Shown here: one piece after another, positions 9,021 to 17,244 of the stretch
Position numbering within the stretch: the stretch's first letter is position 1
How the letters are laid out: every line of letters starts with the position of its first letter
From: Balneola sp.
Lineage (GTDB): Bacteria > Bacteroidota > Rhodothermia > Balneolales > Balneolaceae
Direction of reading: 5' to 3'
Length of the DNA stretch: 64,000 bases
Assembly (NCBI GenBank): GCA_017640785.1
Contig: JAEPPZ010000003.1
Coordinates: forward strand, 267,410 to 331,409
Program-made: the position numbers and the translations under genes
Notes under the pieces: model-generated
Databases searched by the model: none
Told to the model about the DNA's origin: nothing
The model's input: the letters and a program-made list of their open reading frames with translations, nothing else

Positions 9021-10015
9021 AAACTAAATCCTAACGAAATTCTGTGTATTGTTCCTAAACGATCAAAATTAGTAAAGCCATAATCTGCTTTAAGTGTTTT
9101 CCCTGAAAAAGGCACTTTAATCCCTGCTCCAAAACTTGGGAGAATTCTTTCTTCATTTCCAAATTCATACCCGGCTCTGAAAAAGAACTGATCCATAAAA
9201 CTATATTCACCACCAATATTCAGTTCTTCTGAATTATCACTTGGGTTATTGATCTGAGCTGTTACTACAAGTTTGTTCTGTTCTGTTTCGTATAGATCGT
9301 AAGCAGCGGCAATAATAAATCGTGTAGGCAATGAAAGTTCACTTTCAGGTTCCTGTGTAACTTCTCCATCTGGCGATGAATTTGTTACTTCTCCATCAGG
9401 AGATGCTTCAAAACCGAAATTATTAACGCTCACACCAAATCTCAATCCTGTATCACCAACGTCGTATGAAAAACCAAAATCAATGGCCCCTGTTTGATAC
9501 GTTATATCATAGAAATTCAGATAATAGTATCTGAGGGTTATCCCGTAACTAAAAAGATCCGTGATCTTGTGAGAGCCTGTTAGTCCTGCTGAAAGGTGAT
9601 GAGTTCTGAAAGTACGTCCATCGCCAAACGGTTGTGTTTCAGTTGTTACTTTCTGATCTCCTGAAGTGAAATACTGAACCGAACCACCAATAGCGAAATC
9701 ATTGTATTTATGGATATAGCTGAAATACTGTTGGCTGGTTTCAACTAAATAAGAGGTGTGGGAAAGGTTTGCAAACGAAGTACCTATCTTTGAAGCCATT
9801 GCCGGGTTCCAGTACAAGCTGGATCCATCTGTAGCATCAGCCATGTTGGAATTTCCCATTCCTGCACTTCTTGCATCCACTGTAATTTTCGTGAACTGAA
9901 AGCCTTCAGTTCCCGATCGGTCATCTCCATAGGATGTTTGACCAAATGTTTGCGCACCGGGATATAAGATCAATCCGGCTATAAAAAACGAAATAAGTTT
10001 AGAGTAATTTTTCAT
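9017..10015 (-). CDS. PorV/PorQ-family outer-membrane beta-barrel protein
   Basis: A 332-residue barrel with signal peptide MKNYSKLISFFIAGLILYPG to about residue 26. The family signature FTKITVDARSAGMGNSNMAD followed by SSLYWNPAMAS is characteristic of PorV/PorQ-type (FadL-superfamily) proteins, which act at the outer membrane in T9SS cargo release, or as general barrels. The chain ends in LGFSL. I chose the ATG at 10015, whose first base overlaps the TonB receptor stop (TGATG), over a TTG one codon earlier. A 27-nt tandem duplication (9357-9405) doubles the loop sequence SPDGEVTNS. It sits beside T9SS cargo genes, which supports a secretion role, but this is likely a paralogue rather than the core PorV. 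Confidence 0.87.
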   Translation of the reverse strand: MKNYSKLISFFIAGLILYPGAQTFGQTSYGDDRSGTEGFQFTKITVDARSAGMGNSNMADATDGSSLYWNPAMASKIGTSFANLSHTSYLVETSQQYFSYIHKYNDFAIGGSVQYFTSGDQKVTTETQPFGDGRTFRTHHLSAGLTGSHKITDLFSYGITLRYYYLNFYDITYQTGAIDFGFSYDVGDTGLRFGVSVNNFGFEASPDGEVTNSSPDGEVTQEPESELSLPTRFIIAAAYDLYETEQNKLVVTAQINNPSDNSEELNIGGEYSFMDQFFFRAGYEFGNEERILPSFGAGIKVPFSGKTLKADYGFTNFDRLGTIHRISLGFSL

Positions 10016-12969
10016 CAAAAGTTGATTGAAAGGCCAAAGACAATATGTCTTTGTTGTAAAAAGTTTGCTGGGTTTTCGTAGCGTGGTAATCCGTTGTCTG
10101 TTGGATCTAAATATCTTGGATCACGTACACTATTTGGCACATCGTATGATCTGTCATCACGTAGTGCTACTAATTCGGACTGGTCACTTGGGTAGGTTTT
10201 ATAACCTTCACCTGTTACCGGGTTTATTACAACCGCGCTTTTGTTATTCAGGAAGTTTGAAATCTCAAGGAAGGTTGAAATTCGGGTTTCTCCGATTGTG
10301 AACCATTTCTGCAGATTGAAATCCATATAAAACCAGGCCGGACCAACTTCACTATATCTTTGCGCGGGGTCATCAACCTGCTCATAAATTGGTCTCCAGT
10401 TTTCTTCTCCGCTTATAGGGTTTCTTTCGGTACCAACTCTTTCATAAGGAGTATACCGTGCTCCGCTTCTCCATACCGCGGAAAGAAATATCTGAAAGTT
10501 ATTTAACACAGGACTGTCTAATATTCCTTTTTCTCTTGCATGAGTAAAAGTAACGTTTCCTTTTATGTCAAAAGGTCTATCCCAGGCAAGAGGGGTCTCA
10601 ATATTATTTCCAATGTTCTGGCTTCCGGAAATTCCACTCAGATTATCATCATTGGTAGAACTCAACCCTTCTGCACGGCTATAGGTTACTGAAACCTGCC
10701 CTCTTAAAAGATCCATATATCTCTTCAGATAAGAGATTTCAACACCACGAGATCTTGCATAATCTCCATTTATTCTGAATGCCTTGGTAACAGGTCTGCC
10801 GTCAACATCATTTACCCGGATACTTTGTGAAGTAACAAAATCGTATTTATCTCTCCAGAATGCAGAAATATTCAATGCATCATTTGATGTGATCTGATTT
10901 CTAAGACCGATCTCATACGAGATGTCCACTTCTCTGTTAAGATTTGGATTTCCTAAACTTGGGAGATCAGACTGATCCTGAAAGAATGGATCTAAACCTG
11001 CATATACAAAACTCGGGTGAGGGATTCTCGCTGAATGCCCGTAGTTAAAGAACAATACCTGATTCTCTCTTACAGGGAAAGACACATTAATTTTAGGTAA
11101 GAATATAAATTTATATCTCAGGCCAAGTATTTCTTTACTGTCTTTCTGATATTCTTCTGCAACGAATGTTGGGATCGTTGAAAATACATCAGGATCAAGC
11201 GCTTCTTCCACTCGTTCATCAACATATCTTCCGGGAGCCCAATATTCGAATCTACCACCAATATTCGCAATCAATCCGTTGTAACGAATTTTATCCGTAA
11301 TAAATAACGCTCCTCTTTTTGGCTTTACTCTCCAGGCATCAAAATTTTCTCCGACTCTGAAAGTCTCGGAAACCGTATTGTCATCTATTCTGATTGGAGC
11401 TCCTATCCAGGGGCGGGTAATGTCAATCCACTGATAATCATTGAATTTTGACTCAAAACCTATTACCAACTGATTATCTTGTCCACCAAATAACTTAGTG
11501 TAACTCGATCTTACTGTAATTTCTTCAGCAAAATGATCATGCCACAGCGTTGCAATTCCACCGTTGTTAAAATATCCGGGGCCTGCTAATATATAAGTGA
11601 AATCATCTGTTCCTTCAAATTCATCGCCCGGAAAAGTCACAATACTTTCAGGGTCAAACTCACCATCTACAATATCAGGTCTCCAATTTCTACCATTAGC
11701 ATCTGCTCTCAGTTGAGTAAATAATCTACTTACCTGAACTTCATAAAAAGAAGAAGTCGAAAGTGTTTGAGTCCATTTTAAATATGATAGGTTTGAATCA
11801 TGCGTATATGTATTGGCATTGTCCAAAAACCCATTCGAAAATGCAAACTGGAAACCGGGCTGAACCTGAGTGTCAGCACCTGTAATTTGAAGCATTCTGG
11901 TGTTTTGATTGATCGTAAGAGATCGCTGATAAGCCGCCTGCAACCTCACTCCGGGTTTTATGTTGTAGGTAAGTTTCATCATACCATTCCAGCGATTTCC
12001 CTGGCGGGGTGACCAAAAATCAGAACCTACGATAGAAGACTGGATCTGATCGGCTGATAATTTGGTATATCCATCTTCTAAGGCAACTTGAGCTGTAGCA
12101 TAAAAAGTGATTTTTCCAGGCAGATCAAGTCCCAGCTTTGGTAATATTTTCTCCGCAAGAATTCCGGGTCCACCAATGCTTAATTCGTAAACATCCTGGA
12201 AATAATTAGCTTGATGGTCCATTACGTTGGAACCGAAATTATCTCTTTTGTGTGAAAAACTTCCTTCGTAATTATCTCCACCGTTTCTGGTTTTTACGGA
12301 AACTACACCTGAAGTAACATCTCCGTATTCAGCTCCAACACCTCCGGTTATTACTTCAATATTACTGAATGAATTTGCTCCAAGATCAAGACCGAAGCCT
12401 GTTCCGGCTAAAGGATCCTGAGCTGAAACGCCGTCAACTACATATCCGGTTTCATAAGCACGTCCACCTTTAATGTATAAACCTGTTGGATCTTTAATTA
12501 CACCGGATTGCAACGAAACTGCATCCTCTACCTTTCTTACAGGAGCTGCTTCAATATCTTTTCTTGAAATAGTTGAAGAAGTGGTTGATTTCTCTACATC
12601 AAATATAGGACGCTCTCCGATTACAACTATTTCTTCTCCGGAAGTCAAAACTTTAGGCTTTAATTTGTAATTAAGCTCCGTAGTCTCCCCTGCTTCAACT
12701 TTGATTCCTGTTAAAAGTACTGTTTCGAACCCGATGTATGTGATTCTTACAGAATATTCTCCCGGGCGAATCTTATCAATTTCATAATCTCCATCAATAC
12801 CGGTAGCTGTACCAAAGCTAGTTCCTGTAATAAGTACCGTTGCGCCAATTAAGGTTTCTCCGGTTTCAGCATCGGTAATTATTCCTTTAATTCCACCGGT
12901 TTGTGCAAAAGCAGTAGAACTTGTAAGTATTATAAATAAGGCTATAAATAAACTTTGTATTCTTTTCAT
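10015..12969 (-). CDS. TonB-dependent receptor with carboxypeptidase-regulatory-like domain
   Basis: A 984-residue outer-membrane transporter. Residues 1-22 are a signal peptide (ends STAFA). Residues about 24-105 form the beta-sandwich CarboxypepD_reg domain (GIKGIITDAETGETLIGATV, then GIDGDYEIDKIRPGEYSV). Residues about 125-235 form the plug (EDAVSLQSGV, YIKGGRAYETGYVVDGVSAQ, EVITGGVGAEYGDVTSGVV). The rest is a 22-strand-type barrel ending in an aromatic residue (GLSINF). No SusD partner is adjacent, so it is not a standard SusCD pair. It lies 4 nt after the lipoprotein gene and abuts the PorV-like gene. The substrate is unknown. Confidence 0.95.
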   Translation of the reverse strand: MKRIQSLFIALFIILTSSTAFAQTGGIKGIITDAETGETLIGATVLITGTSFGTATGIDGDYEIDKIRPGEYSVRITYIGFETVLLTGIKVEAGETTELNYKLKPKVLTSGEEIVVIGERPIFDVEKSTTSSTISRKDIEAAPVRKVEDAVSLQSGVIKDPTGLYIKGGRAYETGYVVDGVSAQDPLAGTGFGLDLGANSFSNIEVITGGVGAEYGDVTSGVVSVKTRNGGDNYEGSFSHKRDNFGSNVMDHQANYFQDVYELSIGGPGILAEKILPKLGLDLPGKITFYATAQVALEDGYTKLSADQIQSSIVGSDFWSPRQGNRWNGMMKLTYNIKPGVRLQAAYQRSLTINQNTRMLQITGADTQVQPGFQFAFSNGFLDNANTYTHDSNLSYLKWTQTLSTSSFYEVQVSRLFTQLRADANGRNWRPDIVDGEFDPESIVTFPGDEFEGTDDFTYILAGPGYFNNGGIATLWHDHFAEEITVRSSYTKLFGGQDNQLVIGFESKFNDYQWIDITRPWIGAPIRIDDNTVSETFRVGENFDAWRVKPKRGALFITDKIRYNGLIANIGGRFEYWAPGRYVDERVEEALDPDVFSTIPTFVAEEYQKDSKEILGLRYKFIFLPKINVSFPVRENQVLFFNYGHSARIPHPSFVYAGLDPFFQDQSDLPSLGNPNLNREVDISYEIGLRNQITSNDALNISAFWRDKYDFVTSQSIRVNDVDGRPVTKAFRINGDYARSRGVEISYLKRYMDLLRGQVSVTYSRAEGLSSTNDDNLSGISGSQNIGNNIETPLAWDRPFDIKGNVTFTHAREKGILDSPVLNNFQIFLSAVWRSGARYTPYERVGTERNPISGEENWRPIYEQVDDPAQRYSEVGPAWFYMDFNLQKWFTIGETRISTFLEISNFLNNKSAVVINPVTGEGYKTYPSDQSELVALRDDRSYDVPNSVRDPRYLDPTDNGLPRYENPANFLQQRHIVFGLSINF

Positions 12970-12973
12970 AATT

Positions 12974-14482
12974 CTATTGTTTAAAGCCCAAGCGATCTAT
13001 AACAACTTCTTGAATCATATCGCTGATATTGTTGTTGCCGTTTAGATTTGACAAATCAAGGCTAAAGTAAATAAGGTTGCCTTCAGCATTTTCAATAGTA
13101 ACAAACTGATAACCATTATAAGGACGAACACCACCTGTAGCTGTTCTTCTAACAAAATTAGCCTGATATAAACTTTTACTGCCATTTACTCCTTTTAGAG
13201 GAAACACCCCACTTAAAGCAAAGGAACCTGATTCGACTTTTAAAGTATTCGATATTGACACATCTGTTGGGGTTACTAAAGAATCTTCCAATATCAGAAA
13301 TTGCCCTGTTTGAATTGAATCCACTGGTAAAAAGTTAAAAACGGGATCTCCTCTATCTAAATTCTTCATCGGAATATTTACAAACGAAGTTCCACCGTTA
13401 TCAAAAAATTCATCTAATATTTCCTGAGCGTATGTGATATTTCTATCCAGGTCATTTGATATCCAGTATACATGATCCCATTTAGAAAGTGTCTTTATTA
13501 AAGTCGGGTCAATTACTGTAGGAAATGCGCTGGAAAGAGCTACTTTATCCTGAGAAACTTCTCCATCATTTATTATCCAAATATCCGGTGAAATTCCGTT
13601 TTGTTGTAATAAATCTAAGTGAAATTGTTGCCTGCTTGATGAGCTTGGCCCTGAGAAATCATTTAAGAACAAAGTATTGGATGTTTGCTCTTTTATATAC
13701 CAAGACAAAGAATCTATTTCACTAGCCGAGCCTGCGGCATCTACTGCTCTTACATAAAATGTGTTTCGGGCTCCTACATTAACAGGAATTGTTAAATTTT
13801 CTCCATTTATTTGCAGTGTAGAATAACTTCTTCCCAGAAAAACCTGAGCATCGCGGGTTCCAGCTGTAGTATTATCCACTTCAAGAGAGATAAACAGTTG
13901 GCCATCATCATCTTCTGTAAAAGGGATTTCAGTCCATCCATTAACTGTATCATTAATGGCGATTTCTGTGCTTTCAAGATTTAAAAGACCGTCAGGATCA
14001 CTGAAACTCCATCCAAAACTTGAAACCGAAAATAATGTATCAGGTGGTGATTGATTAGAATTGATCGATACCTGAGGTGTAGAATTCACTATTGGATATA
14101 CCAATGATGCTCCTACCGGATCTGCCAGTCCTTTATCATCAACCGCTCTTACCTTGAATAAAACATCATCTGTTTGTTGACCGGAAGTAATTGGGAGAAT
14201 AAAAACGCTATCTGTTTTAGTGGTAAAAGTGAAATTACCTTCTGATGTATCATTGATAGCGTATTCAAAACCTGCAACGAATCCATCAGGATCATTACCG
14301 AACCAAGAAATGTGAATTTGGCTGGACAAACGAAAATCACTTCCGCGATTTATCCTTTCTACAGTCAAATTTGTTGAAGGTGGTTGGTTTTCTGCAAGTT
14401 CTCCACTTATAGTGTCTCCACATCCGTTTATATAAAAGGACGTTAAAAATAAAGTGAGAATTAAAAGTACGTGTGTTTTCAA
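12974..14482 (-). CDS. Lipoprotein with Ig/fibronectin-like repeats, function unknown
   Basis: A 502-residue lipoprotein. The signal MKTHVLLILTLFLTSFYINGC, with Cys21, leaves no ATG option, so it must start with TTG at 14482. Two or three beta-sandwich repeats contain WFGNDPDGFVAGFEYAI and FGWSFSDPDGLLNLE, phrases common in Ig-like/fibronectin-like surface modules of this group. The C-terminal half begins with TLFLNDFSG and contains WDHVYWISNDLDR, reminiscent of glutaminase-like Rossmann folds in surface proteins, but no active site is evident. It leads the lipoprotein-TonB-PorV-NHL group and starts only 12 nt after a terminator hairpin, so its expression probably depends on read-through. Confidence 0.8.
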   Translation of the reverse strand: MKTHVLLILTLFLTSFYINGCGDTISGELAENQPPSTNLTVERINRGSDFRLSSQIHISWFGNDPDGFVAGFEYAINDTSEGNFTFTTKTDSVFILPITSGQQTDDVLFKVRAVDDKGLADPVGASLVYPIVNSTPQVSINSNQSPPDTLFSVSSFGWSFSDPDGLLNLESTEIAINDTVNGWTEIPFTEDDDGQLFISLEVDNTTAGTRDAQVFLGRSYSTLQINGENLTIPVNVGARNTFYVRAVDAAGSASEIDSLSWYIKEQTSNTLFLNDFSGPSSSSRQQFHLDLLQQNGISPDIWIINDGEVSQDKVALSSAFPTVIDPTLIKTLSKWDHVYWISNDLDRNITYAQEILDEFFDNGGTSFVNIPMKNLDRGDPVFNFLPVDSIQTGQFLILEDSLVTPTDVSISNTLKVESGSFALSGVFPLKGVNGSKSLYQANFVRRTATGGVRPYNGYQFVTIENAEGNLIYFSLDLSNLNGNNNISDMIQEVVIDRLGFKQ

Positions 14483-14493
14483 GAGATAAATTA

Positions 14494-14531
14494 TTAAAAA
14501 AGAAAGGAGCCACCTTAAACAAGGCAGCTCC
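14494..14531 (-). terminator. Intrinsic terminator/attenuator inside the secretion cluster
   Basis: On the minus strand, GGAGCTGCCTT-gttt-AAGGTGGCTCC (14531-14506) is followed by TTTCTTTTTT. It lies between the stop of the T9SS protein gene (14546) and the TTG start of the lipoprotein gene (14482). The gap of 63 nt leaves almost no room for another promoter, so it probably reduces rather than ends transcription into the downstream genes. Confidence 0.75.
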
Positions 14532-14545
14532 GTTTCAAAATATAC

Positions 14546-17233
14546 TTATTTGATCAATAGCATTTTCTTAGTGCTAGTGAATGAACCTGCCTGAATTCTA
14601 TAAATGTACATTCCACTTGATAGATTACTTGCATCAAATGGTACTACATGGAATCCGGAAGTCATTTTTTCGTTGATCAATGTGTTTACTTTTTGTCCCA
14701 ACATGTTATAAATAGTAAGTGTCACATCTGCCGTTTTAGGTAGTGCGAATTTAATATTTGTTGTTGGGTTAAAAGGGTTCGGATAGTTTTGCTCTAAAGC
14801 AAAAGTGTTAGGTGTTCCTTCTTCAAAATCGTTTGAAGTAAGCAATCCTCTTTCCAAAGTAACAACTCTGAACATTGCTGAAAAGTCATCAAAAAATGAC
14901 GTTCTAACTTGCAGAGTATCTGAACCATCAGATACTACTACAGTCCATAAGAAATCAGCTGACTGTCCAACATCTAGTCCCTGAGCAACGAGTGCTGCAT
15001 CGATTGCTTCAAAAGTTGGAGATGAAGCATTCACAGTACCATCAGAATTCGATTCAAGATCTAAAAGAACTGAGGTAGTGTCGTTGCTATAAAGTCTCCA
15101 CCCATAAGTTACATCGTCTCCATCGTAATCTGTCGTTGAGTTCCATGTAAACTCAATGGTCTCCGTATCAACTACAATATTTGCGCTGTCAGCAGGTCCG
15201 GTTAAAGAGAAGTCTAATAATGGTTTGAATGAGTTATTATCATCAGTAATTAGATCTGCGGCAGTTCTAGGGTGGAATTTAGGAGCTCCGAAAGAAGCAG
15301 CAACCACAGCATAAGCATCCATAGTTTTGCCTTCTCGTACTGACTCGTTATAATCTCCTCTTGCCTGAGTGTTACCTACAACAGTTGACCTGATATCTTC
15401 ATTAAAGATGGCGCCATTTGAAGAATCAGCATCAGTGTTCTGCATAGTATACTCACCAAAAGAACCTCTTGCAGTAAGTTGAACATCTTCGAACTTAACA
15501 AGCATGCCTTCATAGTTTTCAAGCTCTCCACCATTTTGCAGAGCCTGAACTGTATCAGTACTTATCACAGGTATTACCTGATCGAGATCATTACCTGAAG
15601 AATTAACAGTAAATTCAAGATTTACAAGCTGAGTTAAAGTTAAAGAGTTACTTGCAACTTCAGCTTCAGCAACTTCAGCAGATGTTACTGTAATAGAATC
15701 TCCTTTAACTAATGCTTGTGTTGCAGAAGTTCTTTCTAAGAAAATTCCACTCCAAGCGGCCGCTGCTTCCTGAAGAATAATTACTCCATCAGAATTATCA
15801 GAAACAATAATTCCTGAGATATCAACAGGTAATTGACCTGCACCTTCAAGTGGGCTTGCGCCTGCTTTTCCATCAGCTGTTGTTTGAATCACAGCAATAG
15901 AATTGATTGGCTCATCCTGTACAAAGAAACCATAGTTTCCGGAAATAGGATCTCTACCGGTTAAACCTTCGCTGTCAGTAGCTTCAAAATAAAATGAAAC
16001 GGGACTGAAGTTATCGAAAGTAGGCAATGTATATTCATAAGTACTACCAGTTGAATTTGTCATTGCAGCAGTTATAGTAGTGTCTCCATCTGAGTACACG
16101 ATATTTGCAGATGTAACAGTAGAAGCGCCATCAGCAGTAATATCAACGCTCACAGTAACAGCATCAGATGAGGTTACAGTAGAGTCAGATAGAGCAGCAT
16201 TACTGAAACTTGGAGGAAGACCTACAACTATAACATCACTTGGCCAATTTAGAGTTTCACCATTACAAAGTTCTCCATCCACACATCTTAGTGGCTCTCC
16301 TGAGTCATCATCGGTTGTCCAAAGCACACCATCTTCAAACGGACTCATGCTCCATGAAATTTGGTTTGCAGGAACCGTTCCATCAGGATCATCACCTTGG
16401 AGATTTAAGAAACCACTTACATTTACAACAGCGCCCGCCACAGGTGGCTCAAAGTTGCCATCAGATCCATCTTCAAGACCCGGCAATCTTCTGTAATTCC
16501 AACCCGGCAAATATCCTAAGCCTCTGTCATTTCTAAAACGAAGAGAGATATCATACATGTAAATTCTTGAACCATTTTGATTTAATGCCCAATCAACTCT
16601 GCTTCCAACCGAAATATTACTTACTGTCGCTCCTGTTATTTTTGCATAAGCGTTGTTGTACTTTTGATAGCTCTCAATGTCCATCTGAAAAGTGCCATCG
16701 CCATTTGCAGTAACAAGCTCATCTACAGTTACTTCCCACGGTTCTAGCAATTCAGCATATTGCGGAAAGTTAATAGATGTAGTTCCTTGGAGAGAAGCTT
16801 CATCAGCTGTCATTTGAACCGTTGAGTTAAAGAATGTCATACGTCCTACAAAAGTAACTACATCACCTCTCTGGAAACCCTCTAGTATTTCGTAATCACT
16901 CTCTACAATTTGAATCGACATTCCTGCTCTACCCTGAGTTACAGCAGCAGTATCAGTAATGAAAACATGTATTCTTCCAATGTCATCAATTTCGCCATCG
17001 CTGTTAGTATCATTAGGTGTTGCATTACCTGATGTTTTCGGGTTTGAAACTATTACACCGGTATAAGTTACAGTAACACCGTTTAAAGGGTGTGCTTGTA
17101 AAGCATTCTGAGAATACTCCGTAAGTCCATCGTACGTGTTTAGCTCTCTTACAGAAACTGTGTCTTGAGCTTGCGCGAACACCGGCAAGACTACTAACAT
17201 AGCAACTGCAAAAAATTGTATCAGTTTTTTCAT
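14546..17233 (-). CDS. T9SS-exported multidomain protein with OB-fold-like modules
   Basis: An 895-residue secreted protein: signal peptide MKKLIQFFAVAMLVVLPVFA, and a C-terminal type IX sorting domain beginning ALEQNYPNPFNPTTNIKF and ending SGMYIYRIQAG...KKMLLIK. Between them are two beta-rich regions (about 25-180 and 440-640) with VTYTGVIVSNPK and VDISGIIVSDNSDGVI phrases, resembling the OB-fold modules that accompany extracellular nucleases, plus Ig-like domains (about 345-435). No nuclease catalytic centre is visible. It follows the 700-residue T9SS protein by 11 nt, so the two are cotranscribed, and is followed by a terminator. Confidence 0.9.
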   Translation of the reverse strand: MKKLIQFFAVAMLVVLPVFAQAQDTVSVRELNTYDGLTEYSQNALQAHPLNGVTVTYTGVIVSNPKTSGNATPNDTNSDGEIDDIGRIHVFITDTAAVTQGRAGMSIQIVESDYEILEGFQRGDVVTFVGRMTFFNSTVQMTADEASLQGTTSINFPQYAELLEPWEVTVDELVTANGDGTFQMDIESYQKYNNAYAKITGATVSNISVGSRVDWALNQNGSRIYMYDISLRFRNDRGLGYLPGWNYRRLPGLEDGSDGNFEPPVAGAVVNVSGFLNLQGDDPDGTVPANQISWSMSPFEDGVLWTTDDDSGEPLRCVDGELCNGETLNWPSDVIVVGLPPSFSNAALSDSTVTSSDAVTVSVDITADGASTVTSANIVYSDGDTTITAAMTNSTGSTYEYTLPTFDNFSPVSFYFEATDSEGLTGRDPISGNYGFFVQDEPINSIAVIQTTADGKAGASPLEGAGQLPVDISGIIVSDNSDGVIILQEAAAAWSGIFLERTSATQALVKGDSITVTSAEVAEAEVASNSLTLTQLVNLEFTVNSSGNDLDQVIPVISTDTVQALQNGGELENYEGMLVKFEDVQLTARGSFGEYTMQNTDADSSNGAIFNEDIRSTVVGNTQARGDYNESVREGKTMDAYAVVAASFGAPKFHPRTAADLITDDNNSFKPLLDFSLTGPADSANIVVDTETIEFTWNSTTDYDGDDVTYGWRLYSNDTTSVLLDLESNSDGTVNASSPTFEAIDAALVAQGLDVGQSADFLWTVVVSDGSDTLQVRTSFFDDFSAMFRVVTLERGLLTSNDFEEGTPNTFALEQNYPNPFNPTTNIKFALPKTADVTLTIYNMLGQKVNTLINEKMTSGFHVVPFDASNLSSGMYIYRIQAGSFTSTKKMLLIK

Positions 17234-17244
17234 AGTAATAAGTA

